DNA of 64,000 bases from Lichenihabitans psoromatis (GTDB lineage Bacteria > Pseudomonadota > Alphaproteobacteria > Rhizobiales > Beijerinckiaceae). Position numbers and translations under genes: made by a program. Location of the stretch: the NCBI RefSeq assembly GCF_004323635.1, contig NZ_CP036515.1:4527501-4591500 (forward strand). Reading direction: 5' to 3'. This document shows, piece after piece, positions 27,492 to 35,232 of the stretch; the stretch's first letter is position 1, and the number at the start of each line of letters is the position of its first letter. The notes under the pieces were generated by a model. It had not been told where the DNA came from. It was given only the letters and a program-made list of their open reading frames with translations, and made no database searches.

Positions 27492-28610
27492 ATGCAGATT
27501 GGTTTTTATGCGCCCCTGAAGGCGCCGAATCATCCTGTGCCGTCGGGCGACCGACAGATGGCACGCCTGCTGATCGAGGCGCTTCGCCTGGGCGGCCATG
27601 CCGTGTCGCTGATCTCGACGTTCCGCTGTTTCAGCGCGACGCCGGATGACGCCGAACGAGCCCGCATCGCCGAGGGCGCGCGAGACGAGGTGGCGTCCAT
27701 CGCGGCGCAATGGGGCGACCGACCGGCCCTGACGCCGGATCTGATCTTTGCCTATCACCTCTATTACAAAGCACCGGACTTGATCGGCGCGGCCTTGGCG
27801 CGGCGCTTCGACCTGCCCTATGTGACGGCCGAAGCGTCTCATGCGGCCAAGCGTGAGGGCGGCCCATGGCAGGCCGGACATGCGCTGGTCGAGGCGGCGA
27901 TCCGCGAGGCTGCCGTCAACTTCTGCTTCACGGCCAACGATCGTCTCGGCCTCGCCGAGATCGTGCATGAGTCGGACCGCCTGATCGATCTCCCGCCTTT
28001 CATCGAGACGAGCCGCTATACGCGATCGCCTCATCCGGAGACGCGTCACGGCACGCAACTCGTGACGGTCGCGATGATGCGGCCGGGAGACAAGCTTCAC
28101 AGCTACAGATTTTTGGCCGCGGCCTTGATGCGCCTTCAGCATCTCGACTGGCGCTTGACGATCATCGGCGACGGTCCGGCGCGGTCGGAGGTCGAAGCGG
28201 CTTTCGCGCCTCTTCCTCCCGACCGTCTGGTTTGGCGCGGCGCATTGGCGGGAGACGCCGTGGCCGACGCGCTCATGACAGCCGATCTGTTCGTCTGGCC
28301 GGGGTTCAACGAAGCCTTCGGCTTGAGTTACCTCGAGGCTCAGGCCTGTGGACGTCCCGTCATCGCGGTGCGCGGCGAGGGGACACCGAGCGTGGTGCGC
28401 GACGGAACGACAGGGCTGCTTACCGCGAACCATCTGGCGGACTATGCGGCGGCGATCGCGCGCCTGCTGACCGACCCCGCGCTTCGCGCGGCGTTCGGCG
28501 AAGCCGCCTCTGCGTTCGTGCACGGCGAGCGGACCCTCGCGGGCGCAGCCGCCCGGCTGCAGAGCGGCCTCGACCGCGCGCGTCAGCCGATGAACGGAGC
28601 CGCACCATGA
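27492..28610 (+). CDS. Glycosyltransferase, GT4/GT-B fold
   Basis: A 372-residue protein starting MQIGFYAPLKAPNHPVPSGD, the usual beginning of this clade; GTG 27441, which overlaps the permease stop, is an alternative start. The C-terminal half has the retaining GT-B donor motif EAFGLSYLEAQACGRPV (E-x7-E), followed by DGTTGLLT. It transfers a sugar from an NDP- (or lipid-) donor at the cytoplasmic face; sugar and acceptor are unknown. Coupled by ATGA overlap to a NodB-like deacetylase, which points to synthesis of a glycan with N- or O-acetyl groups removed. Confidence 0.88.
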   Translation: MQIGFYAPLKAPNHPVPSGDRQMARLLIEALRLGGHAVSLISTFRCFSATPDDAERARIAEGARDEVASIAAQWGDRPALTPDLIFAYHLYYKAPDLIGAALARRFDLPYVTAEASHAAKREGGPWQAGHALVEAAIREAAVNFCFTANDRLGLAEIVHESDRLIDLPPFIETSRYTRSPHPETRHGTQLVTVAMMRPGDKLHSYRFLAAALMRLQHLDWRLTIIGDGPARSEVEAAFAPLPPDRLVWRGALAGDAVADALMTADLFVWPGFNEAFGLSYLEAQACGRPVIAVRGEGTPSVVRDGTTGLLTANHLADYAAAIARLLTDPALRAAFGEAASAFVHGERTLAGAAARLQSGLDRARQPMNGAAP

Positions 28611-29368
28611 TGATCTCGGGACAGTCGGACGATCCCTGGATCGCGGTGCGAGAGGCCTTGGATCGAACGGCCGATGACGGAGGCACGACACGGTTTTGGC
28701 TGCGCGACGACGACGCGATCGCCGTGACGCCCGCTCTCAATCGCCTCGGTGACCTCAGCGGCAGCCATTCCATGCCGGTGATGCTCGCCGTTATTCCGGC
28801 CGGCGCGACGGCGCCGCTCGCGGCTTGGGTCGCTGAGCGAAGGTGGGTGACGCCTTGCCAGCACGGCTGGGCGCACACGAACCATGCCCGTCCGGGCGAG
28901 CGCGCCTGCGAACTCGGCGGCGATCGGTCGGATGAGGTCGTGCTGGCTGAATTGGCGGAGGGGCGGCGCGCTCTGCATGATCTGTTCGGGTCGGGGTCGG
29001 CCGATACGCTCGTGCCGCCCTGGAATCGCATCAGGCCGAGCGTATTGCCCGCGCTTCCGCAAGCAGGCTATCGCACGCTCTCGACGTTCGATCGGCCGAC
29101 GCCCGGCGGGGTCGATGGCCTTAAGCTTCTGAATTGCGATCTCGATCTCATCGATTGGCGCAACGGACACCGCGGACGCAGCATCCCCGACCTCTGTGGA
29201 CGGCTCGTTCGCGCCATCGATGCGGCGCGCCTGCATCGCGGACCGATCGGGCTTTTAGCCCATCACCTCGCTCATGACGAAGCGGCGTGGGACTTTCTCG
29301 AGCAATTTCTCGACGAGGTTCGGCCAAGCCCAGCCGTTTCTTTTATGGCCGTCGCGGCCGCCGACTGA
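28607..29368 (+). CDS. Polysaccharide deacetylase-like (NodB homology, CE4-type) protein
   Basis: A 253-residue protein. It keeps the NodB-type metal and catalytic elements: WLRDDDA (the Asp pair near residue 33), CQHGWAHTNH (His-x3-His near 85-91) and LVPPWNRI (the Arg/Trp region near 135). It is shorter than many exported deacetylases, and I see no signal peptide, so it may act in the cytoplasm on a glycan or glycolipid precursor. ATG 28607 overlaps the glycosyltransferase stop (ATGA) and is preceded by CGGAGC, so the two are translationally coupled. Convergent with the - strand cluster, 24 nt from the neighbouring stop. Confidence 0.82.
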   Translation: MMISGQSDDPWIAVREALDRTADDGGTTRFWLRDDDAIAVTPALNRLGDLSGSHSMPVMLAVIPAGATAPLAAWVAERRWVTPCQHGWAHTNHARPGERACELGGDRSDEVVLAELAEGRRALHDLFGSGSADTLVPPWNRIRPSVLPALPQAGYRTLSTFDRPTPGGVDGLKLLNCDLDLIDWRNGHRGRSIPDLCGRLVRAIDAARLHRGPIGLLAHHLAHDEAAWDFLEQFLDEVRPSPAVSFMAVAAAD

Positions 29369-29392
29369 ACGATCCGCGCCGTTGAGCCCACG

Positions 29393-29857
29393 TCAATGCA
29401 GGTTTTCGCGCTCGTGCTGAACCTGGGCAAGTGCCCGGTTGGTTCGTTCGAGCCGCGTTGCCAAGACTCGCATCATGGCGATCCCCATATCGGGGAAACT
29501 CCTCAACAAGCCCATCAACTGAGACTTACCGATCACCAGCGTCTCGCAGCGGCATGCGGCCGTCACGGTCGCGGTTCGCGGCATATCGCAGAGAATCGCC
29601 ATATCGCCGATGAAATCGTTCCGGCCGACGGTCGCGACCGTCACCTCGCTATCGCCGGCACGGACCGAGACATCCGCCTGGCCCTTGATGATCACATAAG
29701 CGGTTTCTCCGCTCTCACCCTCGCGGCATAGGGTTTGGCCCGTATCGAAGGCCATGCGTTGGGACGCGAATGCCAAAAGTTTAAGCTTCGACAATTCGAC
29801 CGACGCAAAGATGGGGACTTCGCGGAGGACTTCGATGTCTTCCTTCAACAAACTCAC
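29393..29857 (-). CDS. Stand-alone cyclic-nucleotide-binding domain protein
   Basis: A 154-residue protein made of a single cNMP-binding (CAP-type) beta-roll with flanking helices. The phosphate-binding cassette is FIGDMAILCDMPRTATV (about 82-98), keeping the Arg and Ala-Thr of ligand-binding domains but with Asp in the usual Glu place. There is no helix-turn-helix, channel or kinase domain: the C-terminus is a helix of about 35 residues ending in QVQHERENLH. It follows the 904-residue ABC-like gene by 39 nt on the same strand, so it is likely a regulatory or assembly partner of that protein or of the cluster. Ligand binding is inferred. Confidence 0.87.
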   Translation of the reverse strand: MSLLKEDIEVLREVPIFASVELSKLKLLAFASQRMAFDTGQTLCREGESGETAYVIIKGQADVSVRAGDSEVTVATVGRNDFIGDMAILCDMPRTATVTAACRCETLVIGKSQLMGLLRSFPDMGIAMMRVLATRLERTNRALAQVQHERENLH

Positions 29858-29896
29858 GACACGTCCTTTCTCCGAACGCTGGAAGATGGCACGTCT

Positions 29897-32611
29897 TCAG
29901 GCAGACGCCCGAACTCGGGGATAATCAGCAACATTCACGACGGTGGCCGGCGTTTTCTTTTGATCTGTCGCAACTCTACCGTGCTCCATCCGGATCAAGC
30001 GAGGGAATTGTTCACCAAGAGCGGGGTTTTCAAGGTTCCACAAGATACCGAACCCAGGACCATCCTCGCCACGCGCTAGGGCCAGCACCCGCTTGAGGAT
30101 CGCGGCCTGCGCCCGGCCATCGAGTTGTCCCAACGGCCGATGCGCCAAGAGCAGGTCGGGTCGCCGCAAAATCGCGCGGGCCAGGGCCAGCTTCTGACGC
30201 TGCACGGCCGTGAGGCGCTTGCCGCCACTCCCGATGTTAAACGCGAGCCCTGCCTCGAACACCACGGGGCGGAGGTCCAGATCATCGACGATCTGCTGCA
30301 CGATCCCGGAAATCCGCGCTTCGGCTTCGGCGACCCCGAAGGCGACGCGGCCCATGAGCAGATTATCCTTCACGGTGGCGGCGAGGTTGTAATGCGCCGG
30401 ATCGTAGAAGGCGATGTCCTGCTGGTCATCACCAAGCATGTCGTGAAAGATATGTCGCGTCTCGAGCAAGCGGTCGATCCGATCGCGATCGAGCAAGCCA
30501 AGCCGATCGCGTTCTTCGATGTAGCCGAACGCGAGATCGAGAAAGATCGCCTGGTCGGCGGCCGAGGCTTGCTGGAACTTCTTGTTGCCGATCCGCTTGA
30601 TGGCAGCCTGATAATCCGGGAATTGCTCGGGCGTCATCAAGCTCAGTTGCTCAAACAGCGGGTTGTCGGGCTGCAGGCCCTCGAACACCTCCATGATCGT
30701 ATTGGCGATCTCGCGACCCATCTCGAAGAGATCGACATCGAGCTTTTGGGACGCCAGAACGCGGCGCAGGACCGGATTGCTGCCAAGCCTCCGCGCGCTA
30801 AAGTCCTCGTTGATCGGCGTTCCGAAAATCAAGTTCTCGCCGATCGACGATTGCATGTTGTAGCGCCAGGGATCGAAGGCCTCCACCAATTGGGTGAGGC
30901 CCGCCGCCTCGAGCCGCTCGCGGAAGATGGCACGCGCATCGACGAACCGCGTGCGGATCTCCTCGGAATCGGTCGCGAGTTGACGATTCAACCCGAAGCT
31001 GACGATGTCGTTTTCAAGATCGACGACCTGAACGACCCGCCGAAGACGCTCGACGATATCGGCCGGCCCGGTCGCGCCAGCCGCTTCGTAGTCGGTCCAG
31101 TCGGCCAGAAAGTCGAGGCTGTTGCCCCGGCCCTTAATGATCTTATGGCGCGAGGTGTCGCTGTCGGGCAGCGCATTGGTGTGTCGCAACCCATAAAGGA
31201 GCGCATCGGCGATATCCGATTGCGGAAAGAAGGTTTCGGTGCCGACGAACGAAATGCGTCGCCCGGTGATGGCCAAGGGCCATTCCTTGAGATCGCGCCC
31301 CGCCAATACGACGCGACCGCTCATCAGGGACACGAGACGTGAGGCGACAGCCACCAGGGTTTCGCCGCCGCCGGTCGAACTCCCCTCGATCGCGACCTGC
31401 TCGTTTAGGTCCATGGTAAAGCTGCACGCATCGAGGAGGCGCGTTCCGGTGCTATCCAGCACCGCCACGTTGCTGAACGCCAATTCGCCCTCGAGATGGG
31501 GGATCGGCCCCTCAAAATCCGGCGGCGCCAAGAGCTCGATCGAGTCGTCGACCGAGAATTGCTCCATCACCTGCGTGTATTTGACCTCGACGTCGAGACG
31601 CTGCTGGTCCCAATCGATCAGGTCCTTCACGGGGGACGGGAGATCTTTGTAGGCCGAGATGACCGCGACGAGCTGGCCGATGTTGAGATGGCCCGAGATC
31701 GCGAGGAACCCCCCCACCATATAAAACAGGAACGGCGTCACCTGAGCCAAGAGGTTGTTCAGGAATTTGACGAAGAATTTCCATTGATAGAGCGCGAAGC
31801 GGATCGCGAAGATGGCCGTGAGTCGGTTGGCAAGCTCGGCGCGCTGATAGTTCGATGTGTCGTTGGTATGGATGCTTTCGATATCGTCAATGATCTCGCC
31901 GATGCGGCCGGCTAGGGCGCGCGACGTCAATTGCCGCTGCCGGCCAAGAATCAACTGCTTGCGCCTCAGGCGCGGGATGACGACGCCCTGCACCAGCAGC
32001 AGCGAAACCGCGATCAGCCCCAGCGAAAAATTCTGCAGGAGAATGAACACGATCGACGTGATGATCTGGCCGCCGAGGAACACCGGCTGCACGTAGCTGT
32101 CGCCGATGAAGCCGCCGAGTGGTTCGACCTCGTCCTTGATCATGGTGGCAATCTCGGCCGGCTTGACGCGGCGGAACTCGCTTGGCGGAAAACGCAAGAC
32201 CCGGTCGATCAACTCATAGCGCAACTGCTGAAGCATGCGCTCGCCGAGGCGACCCTTGTAGGTGTTGATGTAGAATTTGAACAAGCCGTTGATGATGACA
32301 AGAAGCAAGAACAAGCCGCTGAGCACGATGAGCGACCACAGACGATTGAGGTCGAATCCGTGCATCACCTCATAGGAGCCGCCCTCGACGAGCCCGAACG
32401 GCACCGGCACCTTGACTTGAAAGAAGTGCTGCGTGGCGTTTGCGGTCTCAAAACCTTTCGCCTGGATCGGCCCATTCACGATATATTTCGGCAGGTCCAA
32501 CATGAGAAAGTTGAACGGCATCGACGCAAGAATGATGAACAGAATCCAGATCTGTTCCTTGCGGGTCTGAGTCCAAATATATCTGAAGAGGCTTGCGTTC
32601 ATGCGCGACAA
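29897..32611 (-). CDS. ABC exporter-like membrane protein with degenerate nucleotide-binding domain and internal repeat
   Basis: A 904-residue protein. Residues about 15-330 form a type-I ABC exporter membrane domain (helices near 21-40, 92-116, 180-213, 288-325). Residues 375-880 replace the normal 230-residue ATPase domain. The Walker A position reads GSSTGGGET (410-418, Lys to Glu), the Q-loop region FVGTETFFPQSD has no Gln in the usual place, the signature region is NIGSGGKRLTAVQRQK (792-807), Walker B is DLLLAHRP (819-826, no Asp-Glu), and the H-loop has no His (ILWNLENP). A 330-residue insertion between Q-loop and signature contains two copies of a related segment (579-597 and 736-754). 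Probably unable to hydrolyse ATP on its own. Between a glycosyltransferase gene (114 nt upstream) and the cNMP-binding gene. Confidence 0.85.
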   Translation of the reverse strand: MSRMNASLFRYIWTQTRKEQIWILFIILASMPFNFLMLDLPKYIVNGPIQAKGFETANATQHFFQVKVPVPFGLVEGGSYEVMHGFDLNRLWSLIVLSGLFLLLVIINGLFKFYINTYKGRLGERMLQQLRYELIDRVLRFPPSEFRRVKPAEIATMIKDEVEPLGGFIGDSYVQPVFLGGQIITSIVFILLQNFSLGLIAVSLLLVQGVVIPRLRRKQLILGRQRQLTSRALAGRIGEIIDDIESIHTNDTSNYQRAELANRLTAIFAIRFALYQWKFFVKFLNNLLAQVTPFLFYMVGGFLAISGHLNIGQLVAVISAYKDLPSPVKDLIDWDQQRLDVEVKYTQVMEQFSVDDSIELLAPPDFEGPIPHLEGELAFSNVAVLDSTGTRLLDACSFTMDLNEQVAIEGSSTGGGETLVAVASRLVSLMSGRVVLAGRDLKEWPLAITGRRISFVGTETFFPQSDIADALLYGLRHTNALPDSDTSRHKIIKGRGNSLDFLADWTDYEAAGATGPADIVERLRRVVQVVDLENDIVSFGLNRQLATDSEEIRTRFVDARAIFRERLEAAGLTQLVEAFDPWRYNMQSSIGENLIFGTPINEDFSARRLGSNPVLRRVLASQKLDVDLFEMGREIANTIMEVFEGLQPDNPLFEQLSLMTPEQFPDYQAAIKRIGNKKFQQASAADQAIFLDLAFGYIEERDRLGLLDRDRIDRLLETRHIFHDMLGDDQQDIAFYDPAHYNLAATVKDNLLMGRVAFGVAEAEARISGIVQQIVDDLDLRPVVFEAGLAFNIGSGGKRLTAVQRQKLALARAILRRPDLLLAHRPLGQLDGRAQAAILKRVLALARGEDGPGFGILWNLENPALGEQFPRLIRMEHGRVATDQKKTPATVVNVADYPRVRASA

Positions 32612-32725
32612 CTTGATTTCGTGCGCGTCATGGAAGCGGCGCGTAACCTGTTAACGGCGTCTAGCCGGTGATGAAGATACGTCATCATGGGCCAGTCGGG
32701 CCGATCGATCCTACAACAAAGCGCG

Positions 32726-33958
32726 TCAGGGTGCGACCGGATCGGTTTGGCGCCATCTCTGCTCGAGCAGACGCGCCGTCTCGACAGCCCCATTGAAGTC
32801 GAAAGTGGTTTCGCGCGGAGGCAGATCAAGGGCCCGATCGATTCCGGCTGCGAGCCGAGTCGGATCGAGGGTCGCCTCATCGACGACCACAGCCCACCCC
32901 CGTCGCTCCAGCAAAGTGGCGCGGCGCTCTTGTTCGGTTTCACCCGTCATCGCGTGCGGAACCAAAACGGCCCGGCAGGTCGGGGCGGACAGGAGATCCG
33001 CCACCGTATTATAGCCGGCCTGCGAAATCGACAGGGTCGCGGCGCGGAGGCGAGCGGGTAAATCAGCCTCGAAGGTTCGGAGCGTCACACCGGACGGATC
33101 GACGAGACGATCGGAGGCCGGAAGGTTGGGGCCGGTCAGCACCAACCAAGAGAGGCTCGCGGCGCGCGACAAAGGTTTGGCCGCGAGGGCCGCATGCAGC
33201 AAGGACGCGCCGACAGCACCACCGCCGACCGACACGATGACGTCGAAAGGCTCGGTCACCGGCATCTCGGAAGGCGCGGGACCCACGAGGCCGCTATACA
33301 CGATGGTGTCGGCGATCTCGCCCGCGAGCGGGAAACTATCGCCGAGCGTTCCTAGCGTCGGGTCACCATGCACAATGACGAGATCGACATAGCGCTGCAC
33401 CAGCGCGACGGTTTCGGCATCCCGGCTCGGCTTGCGATTCTCTTGCAGGATATCGCGCAACGACACCGCGATCAGCGGTGGGTGGGCGCGAGCCTGCAGG
33501 GCCTCGAGAAGCGGCAGCAACTCGAAACGCATCTGACGTCGCCCGAACGGAAAGGCCTCGATCAGCACGATATCGGGCTTGATCGTCTCGGCATGTCGCA
33601 GGAGTTGGTCACGGCGCGCGTCCCGCGCCTCTGGCCCGAACACCTCGCCATCGGGGGTCACGAGATCGGCGAACCCGCCTGGCCCGGCCTTGACGGGCGG
33701 CAGACAGGCGATGGCGGCATCGCCGAAATCAAGACGTGGTGGAAGGGTGCCGCCAACCACGACGGTCACGTCGAACGGACCGGCCGCCATGGCTTTGGCG
33801 ATGCGCGAGCCGCGCACCAAATGCCCGATCCCCAACAGATGTTGGACGTAGAAGAGGAGGCGCGGACGGTTCAGGGACGTGATGCCGCGCGCGACACGGT
33901 GGAGGCGGTTTCGTTCATCGGTGGAAGCCTTGTCTCGTCGATCATACCGTCTGACCAT
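32726..33958 (-). CDS. MurG-like glycosyltransferase (GT28-type C-domain)
   Basis: A 410-residue GT-B protein. The N-domain opens with PRLLFYVQHLLGIGHLVRGSR, a glycine/His loop typical of MurG-like enzymes; the C-domain shows VSVGGGAVGASLL and SQAGYNTVADLLSAPTCRAVLVPH (split here near residues 320-345), which bind the nucleotide-sugar. The only ATG in frame is 33958, giving an 88-nt overlap with the upstream glycosyltransferase and about 28 residues without family character; no ATG, GTG or TTG lies closer to the conserved N-terminus. Product and acceptor are unknown. Related to the frameshifted gene at 35229-36559, suggesting an old duplication. Confidence 0.82.
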   Translation of the reverse strand: MVRRYDRRDKASTDERNRLHRVARGITSLNRPRLLFYVQHLLGIGHLVRGSRIAKAMAAGPFDVTVVVGGTLPPRLDFGDAAIACLPPVKAGPGGFADLVTPDGEVFGPEARDARRDQLLRHAETIKPDIVLIEAFPFGRRQMRFELLPLLEALQARAHPPLIAVSLRDILQENRKPSRDAETVALVQRYVDLVIVHGDPTLGTLGDSFPLAGEIADTIVYSGLVGPAPSEMPVTEPFDVIVSVGGGAVGASLLHAALAAKPLSRAASLSWLVLTGPNLPASDRLVDPSGVTLRTFEADLPARLRAATLSISQAGYNTVADLLSAPTCRAVLVPHAMTGETEQERRATLLERRGWAVVVDEATLDPTRLAAGIDRALDLPPRETTFDFNGAVETARLLEQRWRQTDPVAP

Positions 33959-35232
33959 GTCCGCATGCCGGCCTCTGGAGCAAGCCCCGTCGCATCCGTG
34001 TCGGCCGCCGATCCATCGAACAGCGCGGCCAGCGCCGACAGGCTGGTCCGGGCGTCGAAATCAGCGGCAACGCGCCGGCCGCCGGCGTCGCCGAGACGTC
34101 GGCGGATCGAGGGATCGCGGATGAGGCGATGGATGGCGTCCGCAAGGGCCTCGGGCTGGTCGGGTGGAACTAGCAGGCCATTGCGATCATGCTCGATCAA
34201 TTCGGCGACGCCGCCGACATCGGTCGAGATGCAGACCAGCGACTGGCTCTGCGCTTCGACCAGCACATTCGGCAGCCCGTCGCGATCGCCATCCTGCGCG
34301 ACTCGGCACGGCAGGATGAAGAGATCCGAGGCGCGATAGCGCTCGAGCACGACCGTCTGGTCCTGCGCGCCCAGGAAGGAAAGGCGCGCGCTCATCCCAA
34401 GCCGCTCGGCCTGTTGCTTGAGGGCGGGAAGAAGCGGCCCGCCGCCGATATGCGTCCACGCCCAAGCGCAATCGCGCGGCAGCAGCGCCAGCGCATCGAG
34501 GAGCGTGTCGAAGCCCTTCTTCTCGACCGCGCGACCGACACTGAGAAGCCGCACCGGCTGCGCCTGATCGAGGCCATCCCGTTGACCTCGGAACGGCGCA
34601 AGAGGTCTGAACCGATCGAGCTTCAGCCCGTGATAGACGAGATGAACCGCCTTGCCGACCGGGCTAAGGCATTGCAGCCGGTTTAGCCCGGCGCGCGTGC
34701 AGGTCACGGTCCAGATCGCGCGGCGCAACTTGCCCGCGAGCTCCCAATCCGGCGAGGTCCAGATATCCTTGGCATGCGCCGAGCACGTCCAGGGACGACC
34801 GAGGATGAGGCTGGCATAATCGACCACGCTGGCCGGCGTGTGGATGAAATGCGCGTGGAGGCGTGTGACATCCGGCGGCAGGTCGGCGGCCAGCACCATC
34901 GCCTGCCCTATGCGGCGAAAGCGGTTGCGGCTGATGTCGCGCGGAAGGTCGGCGCGGAACTGCCGCCACGCCTCCGCCAATCCCGGCCGTTGTCTCAGGC
35001 TCCACCACGCTTTCAGAACCCGCAGCGGCTCCTGGTGCAGATATTCGGGCAGATAGCTGACCGGCGCCACGATGGCGCGGTGAACCGGATGCAGCTTGGT
35101 ATCGGTGGGACGGCGCAGCGCCACGATCCTAAGATCGAAGCCGGCTTGCTCCAGCCCCAGGATCTCCTCGGCAATGAATGTCTCAGAGAGGCGCGGATAC
35201 CCCTTGAGCACGAAGGCGATTGGTTCCCTCAA
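33871..35232 (-). CDS. Glycosyltransferase family 4 protein
   Basis: A 453-residue protein that begins REPIAFVLKGYPRLSETFI, the hallmark of exopolysaccharide/colanic-acid-type GT4 enzymes (WcaL-like). The donor-site region has DGLPNVLVEAQSQSLVC and ISTDVGGVAELIEHDRNGLLV. It starts with TTG 35232, which overlaps the stop of the preceding gene (TTGA), so the two are coupled. The C-terminal 35 residues or so (after FDARTSLSALAALFDG) are poorly conserved in character and overlap the next gene. Likely adds one sugar to a surface glycan or glycolipid. Confidence 0.88.
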   Translation of the reverse strand: MREPIAFVLKGYPRLSETFIAEEILGLEQAGFDLRIVALRRPTDTKLHPVHRAIVAPVSYLPEYLHQEPLRVLKAWWSLRQRPGLAEAWRQFRADLPRDISRNRFRRIGQAMVLAADLPPDVTRLHAHFIHTPASVVDYASLILGRPWTCSAHAKDIWTSPDWELAGKLRRAIWTVTCTRAGLNRLQCLSPVGKAVHLVYHGLKLDRFRPLAPFRGQRDGLDQAQPVRLLSVGRAVEKKGFDTLLDALALLPRDCAWAWTHIGGGPLLPALKQQAERLGMSARLSFLGAQDQTVVLERYRASDLFILPCRVAQDGDRDGLPNVLVEAQSQSLVCISTDVGGVAELIEHDRNGLLVPPDQPEALADAIHRLIRDPSIRRRLGDAGGRRVAADFDARTSLSALAALFDGSAADTDATGLAPEAGMRTWSDGMIDETRLPPMNETASTVSRAASRP

